DNA from: Prunus persica
Taxonomy: Eukaryota; Streptophyta; Magnoliopsida; Rosales; Rosaceae
Assembly (NCBI RefSeq): GCF_000346465.2
Contig: NC_034010.1
Span: 14,361,248-14,425,247 of the forward strand
Direction: 5' to 3'
Length of the DNA: 64,000 bases
The notes beneath the pieces were generated by a model. It worked only from the letters and a program-made list of their open reading frames with translations. It was not told where the DNA came from and ran no database searches. The position numbers and the translations under genes were made by a program. How positions within the stretch are numbered: the first letter of the stretch is position 1; each line of letters opens with the position of its first letter. Below, in pieces: positions 11,082 through 22,344 of this stretch.

Positions 11082-11479
11082 ATGTCTTCATCTTCATCTC
11101 CCGCTCAAACAAAGAGGTGTCAGTATTGTGGAGCTACAATGGTGCTTCGGGTTTCAAAATCTGACAAAAATCGAGGGAAGCCATTCTGGAAGTGTCTAAC
11201 CTCCTATGTAAGTTTTAATTTAAAGAATATGTATGTGGGTGAAAAAAAAACGTATGTCTAACTCTGACTGAATTATATTCCATATATGATGCCTGCAATT
11301 AGAGAGCCACCAGTTGCAATGGATTCGAATGGGTTGATGTAACCTCCGCTGAAGCAGAACATCAAGATGACACGTATGATGCTAGAGTGCTGAACATGCT
11401 GAAGTCCATTAAGGACTTGGTATTAGTTTTATTAGTTGTATCAATTGTCATTTTATTTGTTCTTTTAATGATCATTTAA
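11082..11479 (+). CDS. GRF zinc-finger protein with C-terminal membrane anchor (two exons)
   Basis: Exon 1 is 11082-11207 (42 codons) and exon 2 is 11303-11479 (58 codons plus TAA). The intron has gtaagt and ttag borders and phase 0. The protein (100 residues) has the GRF finger RCQYCGATMVLRVS, then NRGKPFWKC and SCNGFEW. That is the CxxC...C...C pattern with the G-R/K-x-F block. The tail LVLVLLVVSIVILFVLLMII is a single transmembrane helix. GRF fingers bind single-stranded nucleic acid in several nucleases and topoisomerases. Tail-anchored GRF microproteins of this layout are multicopy in plants and are often TE-linked (general knowledge, not checked here). It is too short per exon to show as a long frame, but both exons are intact. 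Confidence 0.8.
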
Positions 11480-11861
11480 CTGCACGGTTTAAAAGATTGT
11501 GAAAGTTCTCCCGCACAACACATGTTGCACGCACCACCAATGAGACCATTTTACCCATTTTGTAATATTTGGTAACTGCATGTATTTCGCATGTTATAGA
11601 AACGATATTGAATGTTTCTTGAAGGTTTATTGAAGGTTTATTGATAGTTTGCTGCATGTATATGGAATATCATTGCCCCGAAATTGGATGTTTATTGGGG
11701 CCACAGGTATCACTCAAGTAAGAATGAAGGGGGGAAACGGACCTTATTCTTTCTTTTAGTAGGAAGAACAACTGTTAAGTTTAATATCCTATTCAATACG
11801 ACTTCCCTATGGTTGGTATACTTGGGGACTGAAGTAGATTGCATCATTATTGTGGGCAAGG

Positions 11862-12014
11862 GCATGTCTATTGTGTGTGTTAAGGGAGTATTGTGTGTAT
11901 ATTGCATGTCTATTGTGTGTATATTGCATGTTTACTGTGTGTATATTGCATGTCTATTCTCTGTATATGGCAGGCCAATTTTGTGTATATTGTATGTCTG
12001 TTGTGTGTGTATTG
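11862..12014. repeat. 22-bp minisatellite
   Basis: About six or seven units of CATGTCTATTGTGTGTATAT-TG with drift. The open frames across it are repeat artefacts. Confidence 0.75.
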
Positions 12015-12402
12015 CTTGTCGGTGCGTTTGTGAATTCTTGTTCATTTTGTGTATATTGTCTATGTTTCTACTTTTATACTACTGAGCTGCCGAAAACCTT
12101 TCGCATGTTTAGACACCTATTATGATGCAACACATTGCGATTAATGGTGGCTTGCATCAACAATGACATATCACTTTGCAATGATGTAATACACTTAAAA
12201 AGCCATCTTCAAATCCCAATTCACATATGCAGTCTTAAAATTCCAATTCAATGCAGTTTGGTTAACAAACATGTAAATGTCATGAAGGAGTTAGCGGTAG
12301 AATTCGATAAGGACCCGTACGTCTCTATTGTGTATTTACATTAGTTTGAGAATGGACATTCCCAAAACCTTCTCATGTACCATTTGTCATCTTCAACCAA
12401 TA
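12015..12402. other. Spacer between minisatellite and Ulp1 gene
   Basis: This is the 3' flank of the Ulp1 gene. No gene or structured repeat is seen. Confidence 0.35.
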
Positions 12403-14108
12403 TCATGGGAAGTAAGCATCTCCCCTTGTTATCTCCGCAGCCAATTTCAACCGAAAAAAAGGCATGTTGTGCGAGGTGCAAGTAGCTAACGGAAGCTCAG
12501 TGCTGAAAAGCTCAATGTACTTTAACACAAACATGCCACAATCGCCTCTGAAGCAAAACAAGAACTCGATCAATTCAACTAATGACATTCTAACGTAATT
12601 GACAATTGAAAGTAATAAAATTAAATTGCAAGTTGTGCTTACTCATTAGACTGTTGTGGAACATCCACACGCTCTATTGGCCACGGACACCACCAATCTC
12701 GGCTGCAATTGTTTGCATAAACACCTTCTTCATAAAAGTCGATGGTGTTGAGAAGATTTGGAAGCGTAATTGATAGCGGGCCGAGTTCTTCCTTTACGAT
12801 GTCATCTGGAATTAGTGAAACCTTTGAATCGTACACTTTGATTTCACACAATACCAGATCAATCATTACAGCCACCCAATGCTTGTACTTCGTCAACATA
12901 AATGGGGTATACACCTTATAGACGTTCTGCCAATCCAACCCACACGGAGGAACCTTCCCATTTACAACGTTTAGTAAACTTTTTCTGATTTTCCACCCAA
13001 GCTGCTGTTTTTTTCTTTTATTATCGTCAAAGCAAGTACGAATGTGATTCTGTGAAATACAAAACAATCAATGGTTAAACACCTCCACTAGTGTGTGTAT
13101 GGAAAATGTGTAATTATTAACGGCACTTGGTCAAGGCCGATGACATACCATAAAAAAAAATCGGTCGTTGTCCAGTCTGCTATTTCTACCGAATCTGTTT
13201 CCAACTGTTGTTGTCGCTTCCGGATGAGATACAACCCCAAATCAATGTGCTGCAACATGTTTTTCTTGTCAATCTCATAATCTATGTACATTAAAACAAA
13301 TGCATAATCAATTACACTTACATCTCCTTTCAGCCAACCATCAGCTTTCACGAGGGAATCGAAGAATTCAATCTCAGCTTCCACGTTGCCAAATTGCATC
13401 ACCAAACTATGAATATAAAACAGTTTTAGAACACTGTATATAAAAAATTATATACAGTCATGCTTCTATCTTATAATTGCAAGGGACTTACTTTGGGTCC
13501 TGGCGCCATTCCCAACAAAGTTTCAGCAAATTCACCAGATCATCATGCGGAATCGCCTTCATTGGGTCTAACATCTTCAGTCCGGTTGTCTGTGCCCCAG
13601 TTTTTGGAACCAATTCACTGCCTTCAATGATCTTCCACATAGGAATGATCCTCTTCCTTTTCCGTAATTGGACCCCTTGTGCCACAGCTTTACCTTTATC
13701 ATTCAACCACACGTTCAACTGAGATAGCACAGCTGTAGGTTCATCCAAATCAATGTCCCCGACAGTAAACTCAAGCAGTGTCCCCTCCGTGCTCTCGCCA
13801 ATGTCACCCCCAAGCAACATAACTTCATTATCTTCTTTCTCACATTGGTTTCTTTGCACTTCCTTTTCCTCACTTCTTTGTGTTTTCACTTCCTTGCCCT
13901 CCCTTTTTTTCCTTTGCAGTTTCTCTCCCTTACTGCTTTTTCTTTTCACTTCCTCTCCCTCACTGCTCTGTCTTTGGGCTTCCTCTCCTTTGCTACTTTT
14001 TACTTGCACTTGCTCAAGTGTCATAGTTGCAATAACTATTTTTACTTGTTTTGCAAAAGGATAACTACGTATGTCTCGTAATACTCTCTCTCTTTTTTCA
14101 TACTTCAA
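12403..14108 (-). CDS. Ulp1 (C48) SUMO-protease-like gene, 5' end missing
   Basis: Exons on the minus strand are about 14108-13492, 13406-13149, 13049-12643 and 12547-12403, with gt..ag borders. The catalytic residues are visible: His in KHWVAVMIDL, Asp in KVYDSKVSL, Cys in GDCGMFVLKYIELF. Ulp1 peptidases cleave SUMO or related proteins in the nucleus. The first exon is a Lys/Glu-rich linker with five roughly 10-residue repeats (for example SSKGEEAQR, QSSEGEEVKR). Joins 1-2 and 3-4 are in phase. Exon 2 ends in a T9 run, and its phase would create a stop at the exon 3 join, so a homopolymer indel is likely. Upstream exons are absent: the PIF/Harbinger remnant begins about 50 bp away and probably cut the gene. 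Ulp1 genes of this kind are frequent cargo of plant Mutator-like elements. Confidence 0.75.
13850..14010 (-). repeat. 30-bp in-frame minisatellite inside the Ulp1 first exon
   Basis: Roughly five 30-bp units encode S/K-S-x-G-E-E-x-x-R type decapeptides. The period is a multiple of three, so unit changes keep the frame. Confidence 0.65.
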
Positions 14109-14159
14109 AACTATATAAGTACATTCAATAACACTCTAAGGGAAGAGTGTGCATAATTG

Positions 14160-14896
14160 AATACCTTTTTATGACCCATCGGTTGAACACCCCTATAAAA
14201 ATTACGAAGATGATATTTTTCACCTTTATATGGTCCTAAATAGCCTCTCATTTATGGGTATCCCGCATCTACTAGATAATATTTTCTTAAAAAAGAAATT
14301 TAATTGATTATTTACAACGTAAAAAACTTAAATATAAATTATATGAATTTTTTTTTTAAGATAGAAACAGTATCATTTGGGAGTTTAGTAAAATTCAAAC
14401 TTTGATCACGTAAAACCAATAGAAATATCCTTGTATCATGGGCCGTGCCTTCCCATCCGGCACATGCGAATATAAATTGCATGTCAAAATTGCATGCAAC
14501 CATCACATTTTGGGTATGTATCCTCTTTCTATCAATAAATGGTATTTGATTAGAATGAGGTACTATGCTTGCACATAAACATCATCTATAGCAACAATAC
14601 AATCATACAAGTGATTAAAAGACAAATATAATATTAGTTACAACGTACTAGAACATAGACAAATATTTAAGAGTAGTAGATGCAATAGTTACCTTAAAAT
14701 GAGGTATATATCTAGAATCCTGTAGGATTTCCTTTGGAGTGTTGTTAAACACATTTTCCAATGGTTTAATTACATTCACAACCAATCGATATACAACATC
14801 AAGTAAGATATTAAAATATATGCTCACAGTCTCACCAAAATGTTGAAAGCGATCATGTGCTTGCCTATTTGCACAACCATGTCCTAAGACTTTCAT
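14160..14896 (-). pseudogene. PIF/Harbinger DDE transposase remnant (HARBI1/ALP1-like)
   Basis: The 14896-14648 frame matches the N-terminal region of ALP1/HARBI1-like proteins (HDRFQHFGETVSIYF, then LQDSRYIPHFK). Further down, in broken frames, come CIVAIDD (the usual DCIGAIDGTH site), QNVMVACNFDMQF, CAGWEGTAHDTR and YYLVDAGYP...GYLGPYKGEKYHL. Order and spacing are those of the family. Stops and frameshifts throughout show that it is dead. It lies next to the broken 5' end of the Ulp1 gene. Confidence 0.8.
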
Positions 14897-15239
14897 TTCC
14901 TTATAACACTCTCATCAACCAAATATTTCATGTATGATGGTCATTCATACACATGGTCTTATGAATTTATTTAATCTAATAAAGTTCAATTAGACGGGTA
15001 ATGACGCATATAATTTGGTTGATCTCCTCCTCATCTTATGGAATGGACATGTTTTAAAAAACCTGCAAATGTATTTATTTCCTTCAAATATCATTTTCAC
15101 TATGCATGCATGTTTATATAACATAAAATATAATGAAAAAAATTAAAATATTACTCACAAATTCAAATAAATGATCATCCAACATTAATTCAAAAATCAC
15201 TCACAAATTCAAATAAATTAACAATACAACAAACAAAAC

Positions 15240-16313
15240 ATAAATTAAAGTCACCAAACTAGCAAATTATAGCCTTCAGCTAACTCATGATTAAGAAATT
15301 GAAACTTAAGGTCAGGATCTTCCATGACAACAAACATCTCTCTCTTCTCTTGAGAACAAAATAATTTAGTTGCAAATCAGCACAACTTACTACCACGCTC
15401 TACCCCAAGTAAAGTTGCAACATCTTTTATTACTTTAGCAATACTAGTTGCTTGTGAAACTATATTAGCCATTGATGTTCCAATACTTCTACTCTCAACT
15501 ACCTCAACAACACATTCAATTTGCAGTGATAATTTTGCAGCACCTCCCATTTTTCCCCCTCATTTACCTTTCTTCTCGTTATTATCTTGAATTTTAAGTC
15601 ATTGATTAGTTCTCTTTTTTGGCACATTGTTTGTAGTTTGAGTGGTTTCAATTGGTACAGACTCATTCAAATCATCATTAACTTCAAGAAGATTGACATC
15701 ACATCACTTTCAACTGGAATTACACCAGATGTAGGTGCCCAAGAGTGCTTACAAATGGTTGTGACGTTCAAAAACATCCTATCTAACTTCTCCTCCATCT
15801 TAAGACTAATACCCTCAACTTGGAACCTTGCATATATTGGGTTTTGTCTGTATTATGACATATACAAATATTATAATGAATTTTTAAACATCTTTTAAAA
15901 AAAAACATAGATATCAACACTATATTAAAACAATGACAAAAAATTCAAATATTTGAATTTTATCTTGCCACCATTCGTCAGATGCATCAACGATATTCTT
16001 AGCAACATTCGAACCAAGACTAGTTTCCTTTCCTTTTAGATCTTTCCATAATTTCCATTCTTTTTTTAGTAAATCCCATTGTTTTTCAATTGTAATCTTC
16101 ATATGGTCTTCATATCCCTTCACTAATATTTGTAACCAACTTTGCTCATTCAATTTTATTAAAGTGAGTATCAAGACGATTGCCTAGATCCACCTCCTTG
16201 ATACAAAGGTCAATGAATATGGCTATAGTTTAAGCATTCCACAATGTTGACAATTTTCTGGATCCACTCGCAACATTTTCAGTTATGGTGAAGTTACTAT
16301 TCTTCTTTGCCAT
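15240..16313 (-). pseudogene. Myb/SANT-like ORF of the same PIF/Harbinger element
   Basis: Starting at the ATG at 16313 (MAKKNSNFTITENV), broken frames read FIDLCIKEVDLGNRLDTHF, then KKEWKLWKDLKGKETSLGS and DASDEWWQDKIQ. These are hallmarks of the Myb/SANT-like DNA-binding protein (often annotated L10-interacting MYB-like) that accompanies PIF/Harbinger transposases and helps them bind DNA and enter the nucleus. The rest down to about 15240 is degraded C-terminal region. Several stops are present. Confidence 0.7.
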
Positions 16314-16584
16314 CTTATTGCAACAAAGACATTATATATAAGCACAAAAAAAATAATAGTTATATAGGTAAATTACAAAACAAACCAAACTGACACAACT
16401 CAAATGCAGTGCATAGGTGTTTATCTAATTTGAATAGTGCATAGCTGTTCATCTACCTCAAATGCAAGAATAGGTAGCATTTAACTGACTGTATACAATC
16501 TGATCAGAAATGGATCAAGTAATATCTTTCTTTATCCAAGAAAAAGTAGTTTTAGTTGATAATATGTGGAGGAAAGTAGGACAA

Positions 16585-16643
16585 ATGGCCGATACTATTG
16601 GAAGGATTCCTCTTTGGATAATAGGTACTGTAGCGGGTATTCT
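16585..16643 (+). other. psbJ: Nuclear-integrated plastid DNA: 5' part of psbJ
   Basis: From ATG, 19 codons read [19 protein letters not shown]. This matches the start of PsbJ, a small photosystem II subunit, at DNA and protein level, with a T-to-I change. Similarity ends abruptly near 16643, where unrelated codons follow to a stop. It is a NUPT fragment, not a working gene. I cannot define the upstream limit. Confidence 0.85.
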
Positions 16644-16699
16644 ATTAGAAAGTCACACTGTAGAAACCAAGGATACAAAACAAGGCTAATAAGGCAGGT

Positions 16700-17238
16700 T
16701 ATGTTCTAATATGCTGTTGTACAATCAAAAAGTAACATCTTCATAAATGGTTCAAACTAGCAAAAAGATAAAATTAAAGGATATAGAACTAACATCAGTT
16801 CATCGCAGTATTCAACAGTACAGTGTAAAGGATATTCCTCGTTGTGTGCTAATTGAACTATGAATATAGCTTTGCTAATAAAAATTAAAGAAGAAATTTT
16901 CATACCGTGAAATATGCAGGAATTTTAGGAATCACAATCTTGAATTGCTCAGGAGACAGACCCTATCATATAATAAAAATAAAAATTGTGCAAAGCACAT
17001 TGTCAAAAGAAATCTTGTCATAAACTATAATAAATTCTAAATTTGTTTCGTTAGGGAATAATCATAGAAGTGTTTTTAGCTTTTGGTAGGAATCATTAAA
17101 ATATCCCAAACCTTAAGTATAATTTCATTCGTAGACAAGAACTCACATTTTCCTTTTGATGGCTACCAATTAGAAGAAGATTACCATCGATATTTATGCT
17201 TGTAAGCACAACTTACAACATATCAAACTGACATTATA

Positions 17239-17284
<46 letters not shown>

Positions 17285-18478
17285 ACAAATAGGAGCACTG
17301 ATGCTGCCATAGCTCAAATCAAGACGCCATGATATTCAGAGTTGCAGTAGCAATTGCATTAGAAAGGAAGACAACTATCTATTAATCATATCTTGGGGTA
17401 AACTATAGCAGATTCATTTTTTCCTAATTGGCATTCAACAACTTCATAAGGAGGTAAGGTTTGGCAAAGCAATAAACTGGCCATAGTGCAACTCCAAAAA
17501 ACCTTTCTCCAAGGCCAAATTATAGGAAGGGTTTCCATTAGAGAGGATTACAGTTCAGATTCTGCAAACCTCAACAAACATCAGAAAAAGTGATGGTCAG
17601 GAAAAGGGTGAACTAGTCAAATATATGTATGAGGTCTCGTAATAGAACTTGCCATAACGATATCTTAGCTAATGATTATGCTATAAGAGGCTTGAGATTT
17701 TCCATAAAATTAAGGTAATGTCTAGTACAACATAGGCTAGTGCATGCAAGAAAACAAGGTAACTATGGATAAGCGGACAGAGACAGGAAAAAGAAAACCA
17801 ATAGGCAAGACAATAATGAAACATAAATTTACAATGAAGAAGAGTAAAATAGAACAGAAGAAACAATCTACACCCTTAAGATATGCTAGAGCAAGGATCT
17901 CAAAGAGTAATGATACAGTCACAGAGAACAAAATAAACATATGCACATATAAGAGGAAAAAAAATTATCTATTACATTCTTTTTTGTATTTTATATTATT
18001 GAACGGCAGAAGTAAGACAACATTAGTACTTAACGAACAGATCATATATATATATTGGTCTGCCACCTAGCAATTTGAAAACAACCTAGTAATTTATCAT
18101 GTTTATCTACTTTAATCCCCACGCACCACTAAGTAATCCAAGCCAGCCCCTTGCAATTTGAAAACAGGCTATATGCAGCGTGAATTCAAACTTAACCATC
18201 ATTACCACACATATCAAAATGTGCATCTTGAGTTGAGCCCACGAGGTCAACTTTAGCAGCCCACATAAAGATTTCCTACGAGTTTCTACAGGAACTAGTC
18301 TCACTAACTAACCACCTTTTGTTGCACACAGCAGCAGCTCTGAAAGGTCGTTCAGACCTTTCATCGAACATGTATTCCGCACCTTTGATCGAACTCCCTA
18401 ATCAAACCAACGAAGCCCTAAAATCTAAACATCCTTAACCACAAACAACAAACACGACAACATGGTAGCAAAAGCAAC
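16700..18478. other. Intergenic DNA with a GA microsatellite and one exon-like segment
   Basis: A (GA)20 tract lies at 17243-17282. On the minus strand, about 16920-16965 reads GLSPEQFKIVIPKIPAYFT before gtatg, which looks like an exon. About 17150-17200 reads NIDGNLLLIGSHQKEN before gtgagt. I do not recognise the gene and cannot join them. The Lys-rich frame at 17744-18070 lacks domain signs. Confidence 0.35.
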
Positions 18479-18760
18479 TGTAACATCCCGACCCAATTTT
18501 TCACCATTTATTTAATCTATATAAATTTTTTAATTTAATTAGTTGTGAAATTATAATTTTGCCCTTGGATAGGGTTACTTGGTCATTTTTATCCTTTAGG
18601 ATTTTGGGAAATTGTATGGTACTGTTGCATAGAGCGCGTCGTTACGAGTTTATAGCCACGTAGTGGGCTCAAATTAGAGTTTTAACGAAGAAGTTATGGT
18701 CAATGGAAGTATAGTTGCACAACCGTAAATATCGCAAAGTCAAATTTTAAAAAACCCAAT

Positions 18761-18793
<33 letters not shown>

Positions 18794-19799
18794 CGAAATT
18801 CTCTCTTCTAGGGAAAAAACCCCCATATAGCCGGCCACTGTTTTGGCTGGCAACAACCACCTCCAGCCATCACTTGCGATAGGATCAGTCCTAAAAGAAT
18901 CGGACTGCCTCCCTCTCTCCGTCCCACCCCACCTCCGACGAAACCGCTGCCCTAGCTGCCGTCAAAAGCTTAAAAACCGACTGGAAATTCCTTGAAATTT
19001 TTGGCGTTTTGGGCCACCATTTTTGTCGATCCATGTATGTTTTCTTATCCTTTCAACGTGATCTAGTTGATGGTTGGGTTGGTTAGGATCGATTTTGTAG
19101 TTTTGCAACTCGTTTTACGATCTAAGTTTTGGCTGGTTTTCGGCAAGCTTCGACCATTTTTTGATCGTGGCCCAAGAACAAAAGTTGCTCCACTAGTTGT
19201 TCTGATCACATAGGTATAGGTATTGATGGGTTTTCTTGAGAATTTTCAGGTCGTCGAAATTTTCTCAAGCCACCCACGTGCTGCTGGCGTGTGTGGTGGC
19301 TCGTGGGCCATATTTGGTGGCCTATTTAGTTCTAAAATATTCCTCATGTCATCTCGAGCATGACGGTATGCTCGAATTTGAATTTGGTTATCGTTTGGGG
19401 GTCGATCGGATTTAGGCATATTAAACGTTATATGAGTTCGTTATGTTCGGACCGTTGGATTGACTCCATTTTCAACTATGTTGATCTAGGTACCTCTAAG
19501 ATCATGTAGGAATTCGCGGATCAATAATCGAAGTCTCGGATGCTCCGATTCAATGATTCAAAGATTATATAAAACAGTGACCATCCGATCGAGCAGTCGA
19601 AATCGTGCGATCGCGAGCGATCCGACCTCTCGATCGGACCAAACTTGCAAGACGTGTTTAGTAAAGTTTGTTGAACCCATAGGAGCTTTCGGATCGGAAA
19701 TTGGAGGTCGTGGGCCCAGCGAGCCCGGTTGACCAAGCTTGGGAAGTTTGACCACTCGATTGATCAAGAGTCTTCCGAGGTTATTTTACCATTTGAAAC

Positions 19800-19869
19800 A
19801 CGTAGTTGGACCTTAGGAACTCCTTGTTTGTCATACGTAGTTGGACCTTAGGAACTCCTCGTTTGTCAT
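19800..19869. repeat. 35-bp tandem duplication inside the solo LTR
   Basis: ACGTAGTTGGACCTTAGGAA followed by CTCCTTGTTTGTCAT occurs twice in a row with one difference. Confidence 0.85.
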
Positions 19870-20308
19870 ACATACACTTTGAATCCCCGAAAAACTAGGA
19901 ATTTATTTTAAAGTCTAGTTCGAAGTATTTTAATTAATCTAGTCCTCGTATTCTTCAATGGGTACTCTGGCTCAGCGTATTCAACGGGCAGGACCCTCTC
20001 AAGGTCAAGCAGGTTTGAATTATCTCTAAGTGGACTTTATTTTGAAATAGCATTATTTTCAACGATGCATTTAAAATGGATTATTCTCACTATGGAGTTA
20101 TTATATATATTTTAATAATGGAGATTTCGGCTATGTTAATATTTGAGATTTATAGTTATTTTGAATATGGATTATATGTGCTGAGAAATTGTTATTCACT
20201 CTATGATTAAATAACTGGGCAAGGGATTAATACGTGTTGGGTTACTTTGTTGATTGTTGTGTGAATATGTGATTGCACCATGCTAAGTACCCTCCCCTGC
20301 TTACTGTA

Positions 20309-20472
20309 CCCACATGTGGCATTAGATTATCTGGCATGTGGGCACATTTGGTTATGTTAATACTTTATCACACATGGCGTTGGATTCTTCGACGTGTGAT
20401 AAATCAGTCTACGCAATAAGACTTAGTTGGTTGGGTTTGGCCACAAGTGGCATTGGATTTTCCAGATTGTGT
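20309..20472. repeat. Series of three hairpins with a common loop in the solo LTR
   Basis: Hairpin 1 (20309-20342) has stem CCCACATG/CATGTGGG. Hairpin 2 (20364-20403) has stem TTTATCACAC/GTGTGATAAA. A weaker third lies at 20441-20472. All share a loop close to TGGCRTTRGATTNTCYG. Confidence 0.7.
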
Positions 20473-20762
20473 ACTGTAGAGTGGTAGGCCCCTGGTTGGA
20501 CAGCTCATCCCTAGACGCAGGGTAGAAAGTTGAAACCCTGCGGGCTAGTCAAACCGTCCCCGTGTTGGATTGTTTCTCCCGATACTCGTGTTGGTGTGAA
20601 ACTATATTATTTATGTATATTATATTATTCGTATACTTATGGAATTTGGGGTGTATATATATACACTTAGGAGATTTTTGTGGTCTATATATATATAACT
20701 AAATATATGTATATATATACTTATGTTTAGCTATTTTAAAGCTATCTTTACATATTTCATTT

Positions 20763-21575
20763 TAGGGCTGTGCGGTTGGACCGAACGTACCGTAAACCGT
20801 TGGTTACCGTTCGACTTTTACGGCCGGTAAACCGAGGTTGATCAAAAAGTCAATGCAATTGCGGTTGACCAACCGGACCGATTAGTACTAGTCACGGTTG
20901 CAGTATCCCAAGATCAATTCAGTTGGCTACCACAACTGACCGAGTATATTAAAAATGAAAAAAAAAAATTTGAAACTTCCTTTGCAACTTCCCACCCGCA
21001 ACCCATATCAACCCTCTCCCTCTGTTTTTTTTCTCTCCCACTCTCCCTCTATTTTCTCCCCCAAGACCCGACCACCCCCATCCTCACAATAAGAGAGCAA
21101 GACAGAGGCATAGTCTAGAGAAGGAGGCAGAGAGAGACGGAGACGGAGGAGAGAGAGCGAGAGTCAGAGATGAAGTCGAGAAAGAGAGAGAGAACAGCGG
21201 TTGGATTGGATTTGATGAAGAAGAAGACGAAGAAGAAGAGGAATCATGGTTAAGTTCGAGGTTTGGAGTTCAAACCCGACACTCTCCAACTTTTGACAAT
21301 TTTAGTTTCGGGCTTTTCATTAAAATAAAAAAAAGTTTTGGAACGATATTCCTTCTTTTTTCAACTAAAAAATGCCCCTCTTGTAAAAAAAAAAAAGCCA
21401 CCCACCCATACTATTTTAGACCCAAATCTATCACCATACATAAACCTTAAATCACCCTAACCCTCTCTTTTGCTCCATCGCCGTCTTCTTCTTCTCTCTA
21501 GCGTCTCTGAGTTTTTTCTTTCTTCATCGAATTCTTCTCCTCCTTTCTCCTTATTCTTCTTCTCTCATTTTCTTT

Positions 21576-21616
<41 letters not shown>

Positions 21617-21826
21617 TCTCTCTCTCTCTATGTGTGCTTGTGATGGATGAATTATGTGGTTCATCACTGACACCGATTGCTAACGACGACACCGACCAGT
21701 GCCGATACCCCCGGTAACCCGCCTTGTGCCGGTCGGCGGTGGTTCTCATTTTGGATATATCGCATGGTTTCGGCCGGTATGCGGTTGCTTGACTTCAGTG
21801 CGGTTACCACACCGAAAACACCCCTA
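20763..21826. mobile_element. hAT-like non-autonomous element
   Basis: It starts TAGGGCTGTGCGG and ends ...AACACCCCTA, the terminal style of the other hAT-type MITE in this window (30.4 kb). Imperfect 8-bp flanks tttcattt and ttccgttt (6/8) fit an old TSD. The interior has GGTTGACC/ACCG-rich arms and AG and CT microsatellites. The Arg/Glu-rich frame on the minus strand is a translation of the CT tract. Confidence 0.55.
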
Positions 21827-22344
21827 TTCCGTTTTATAAGCTTATATTTCAGGAACGAGTTTGGTTGGAATCAAAGGATTTGACTTGGATATTATTATAT
21901 GATATTGGGGACGTAAAAGTACTTCGATTTCACCTTGATTGCGTATGAATAGATTCAATTGCATGTTTTTAGCATTGTTTTCCAAACAGTGGAGTTAGTG
22001 TTGGGGCTGTTAGAGTTAGAGTTGAAATTGTCAAAAGTTTATTCAGTTAATAAATCCTATTATTTAGGATATGTAGGTAGAGTATGACTTTTTCCTTAAT
22101 CAGTTACCACGGTATTAGGATCAGTAAAACGTGGGTTGTTTGTTTCCAATCTTATCTCTTTGTAAGGCCCAATAGCTTGTTTTGAATTACATATGATTTT
22201 TATCCATATATTTCTTTTGAATTGCTTTGTGCTTAGAGTTTATAACAATTTGGTATCAAAGCTCCATCACGGGGCCTTATTATGAGAGAAAAGAAACCGC
22301 AGTTTCTTAAGAAGAGAAAGAGTGAGAAGATAGAGAATCGAGGT

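Noticed and set aside
11684..12125. Cys/Val/Tyr-rich frames over 11.7-12.1 kb
   Set aside because: They are read through a 22-bp minisatellite and show no domain pattern.
13753..14081. Ser/Leu/Phe-rich plus-strand frames opposite the Ulp1 first exon
   Set aside because: They are the antisense of the Lys/Glu-rich repeat.
16585..16689. Functional psbJ gene
   Set aside because: Only the first 19 codons match; the rest is unrelated.
17243..17282. CRISPR-like or structured array
   Set aside because: It is a plain GA microsatellite; no spaced repeats exist anywhere in the window.
17744..18070. Lys-rich plus-strand frame of 108 codons
   Set aside because: Low complexity, no motif, no splice or homology sign.
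21498..21749. Arg/Glu-rich minus-strand protein
   Set aside because: It is a translation of a CT microsatellite inside a hAT-like element.
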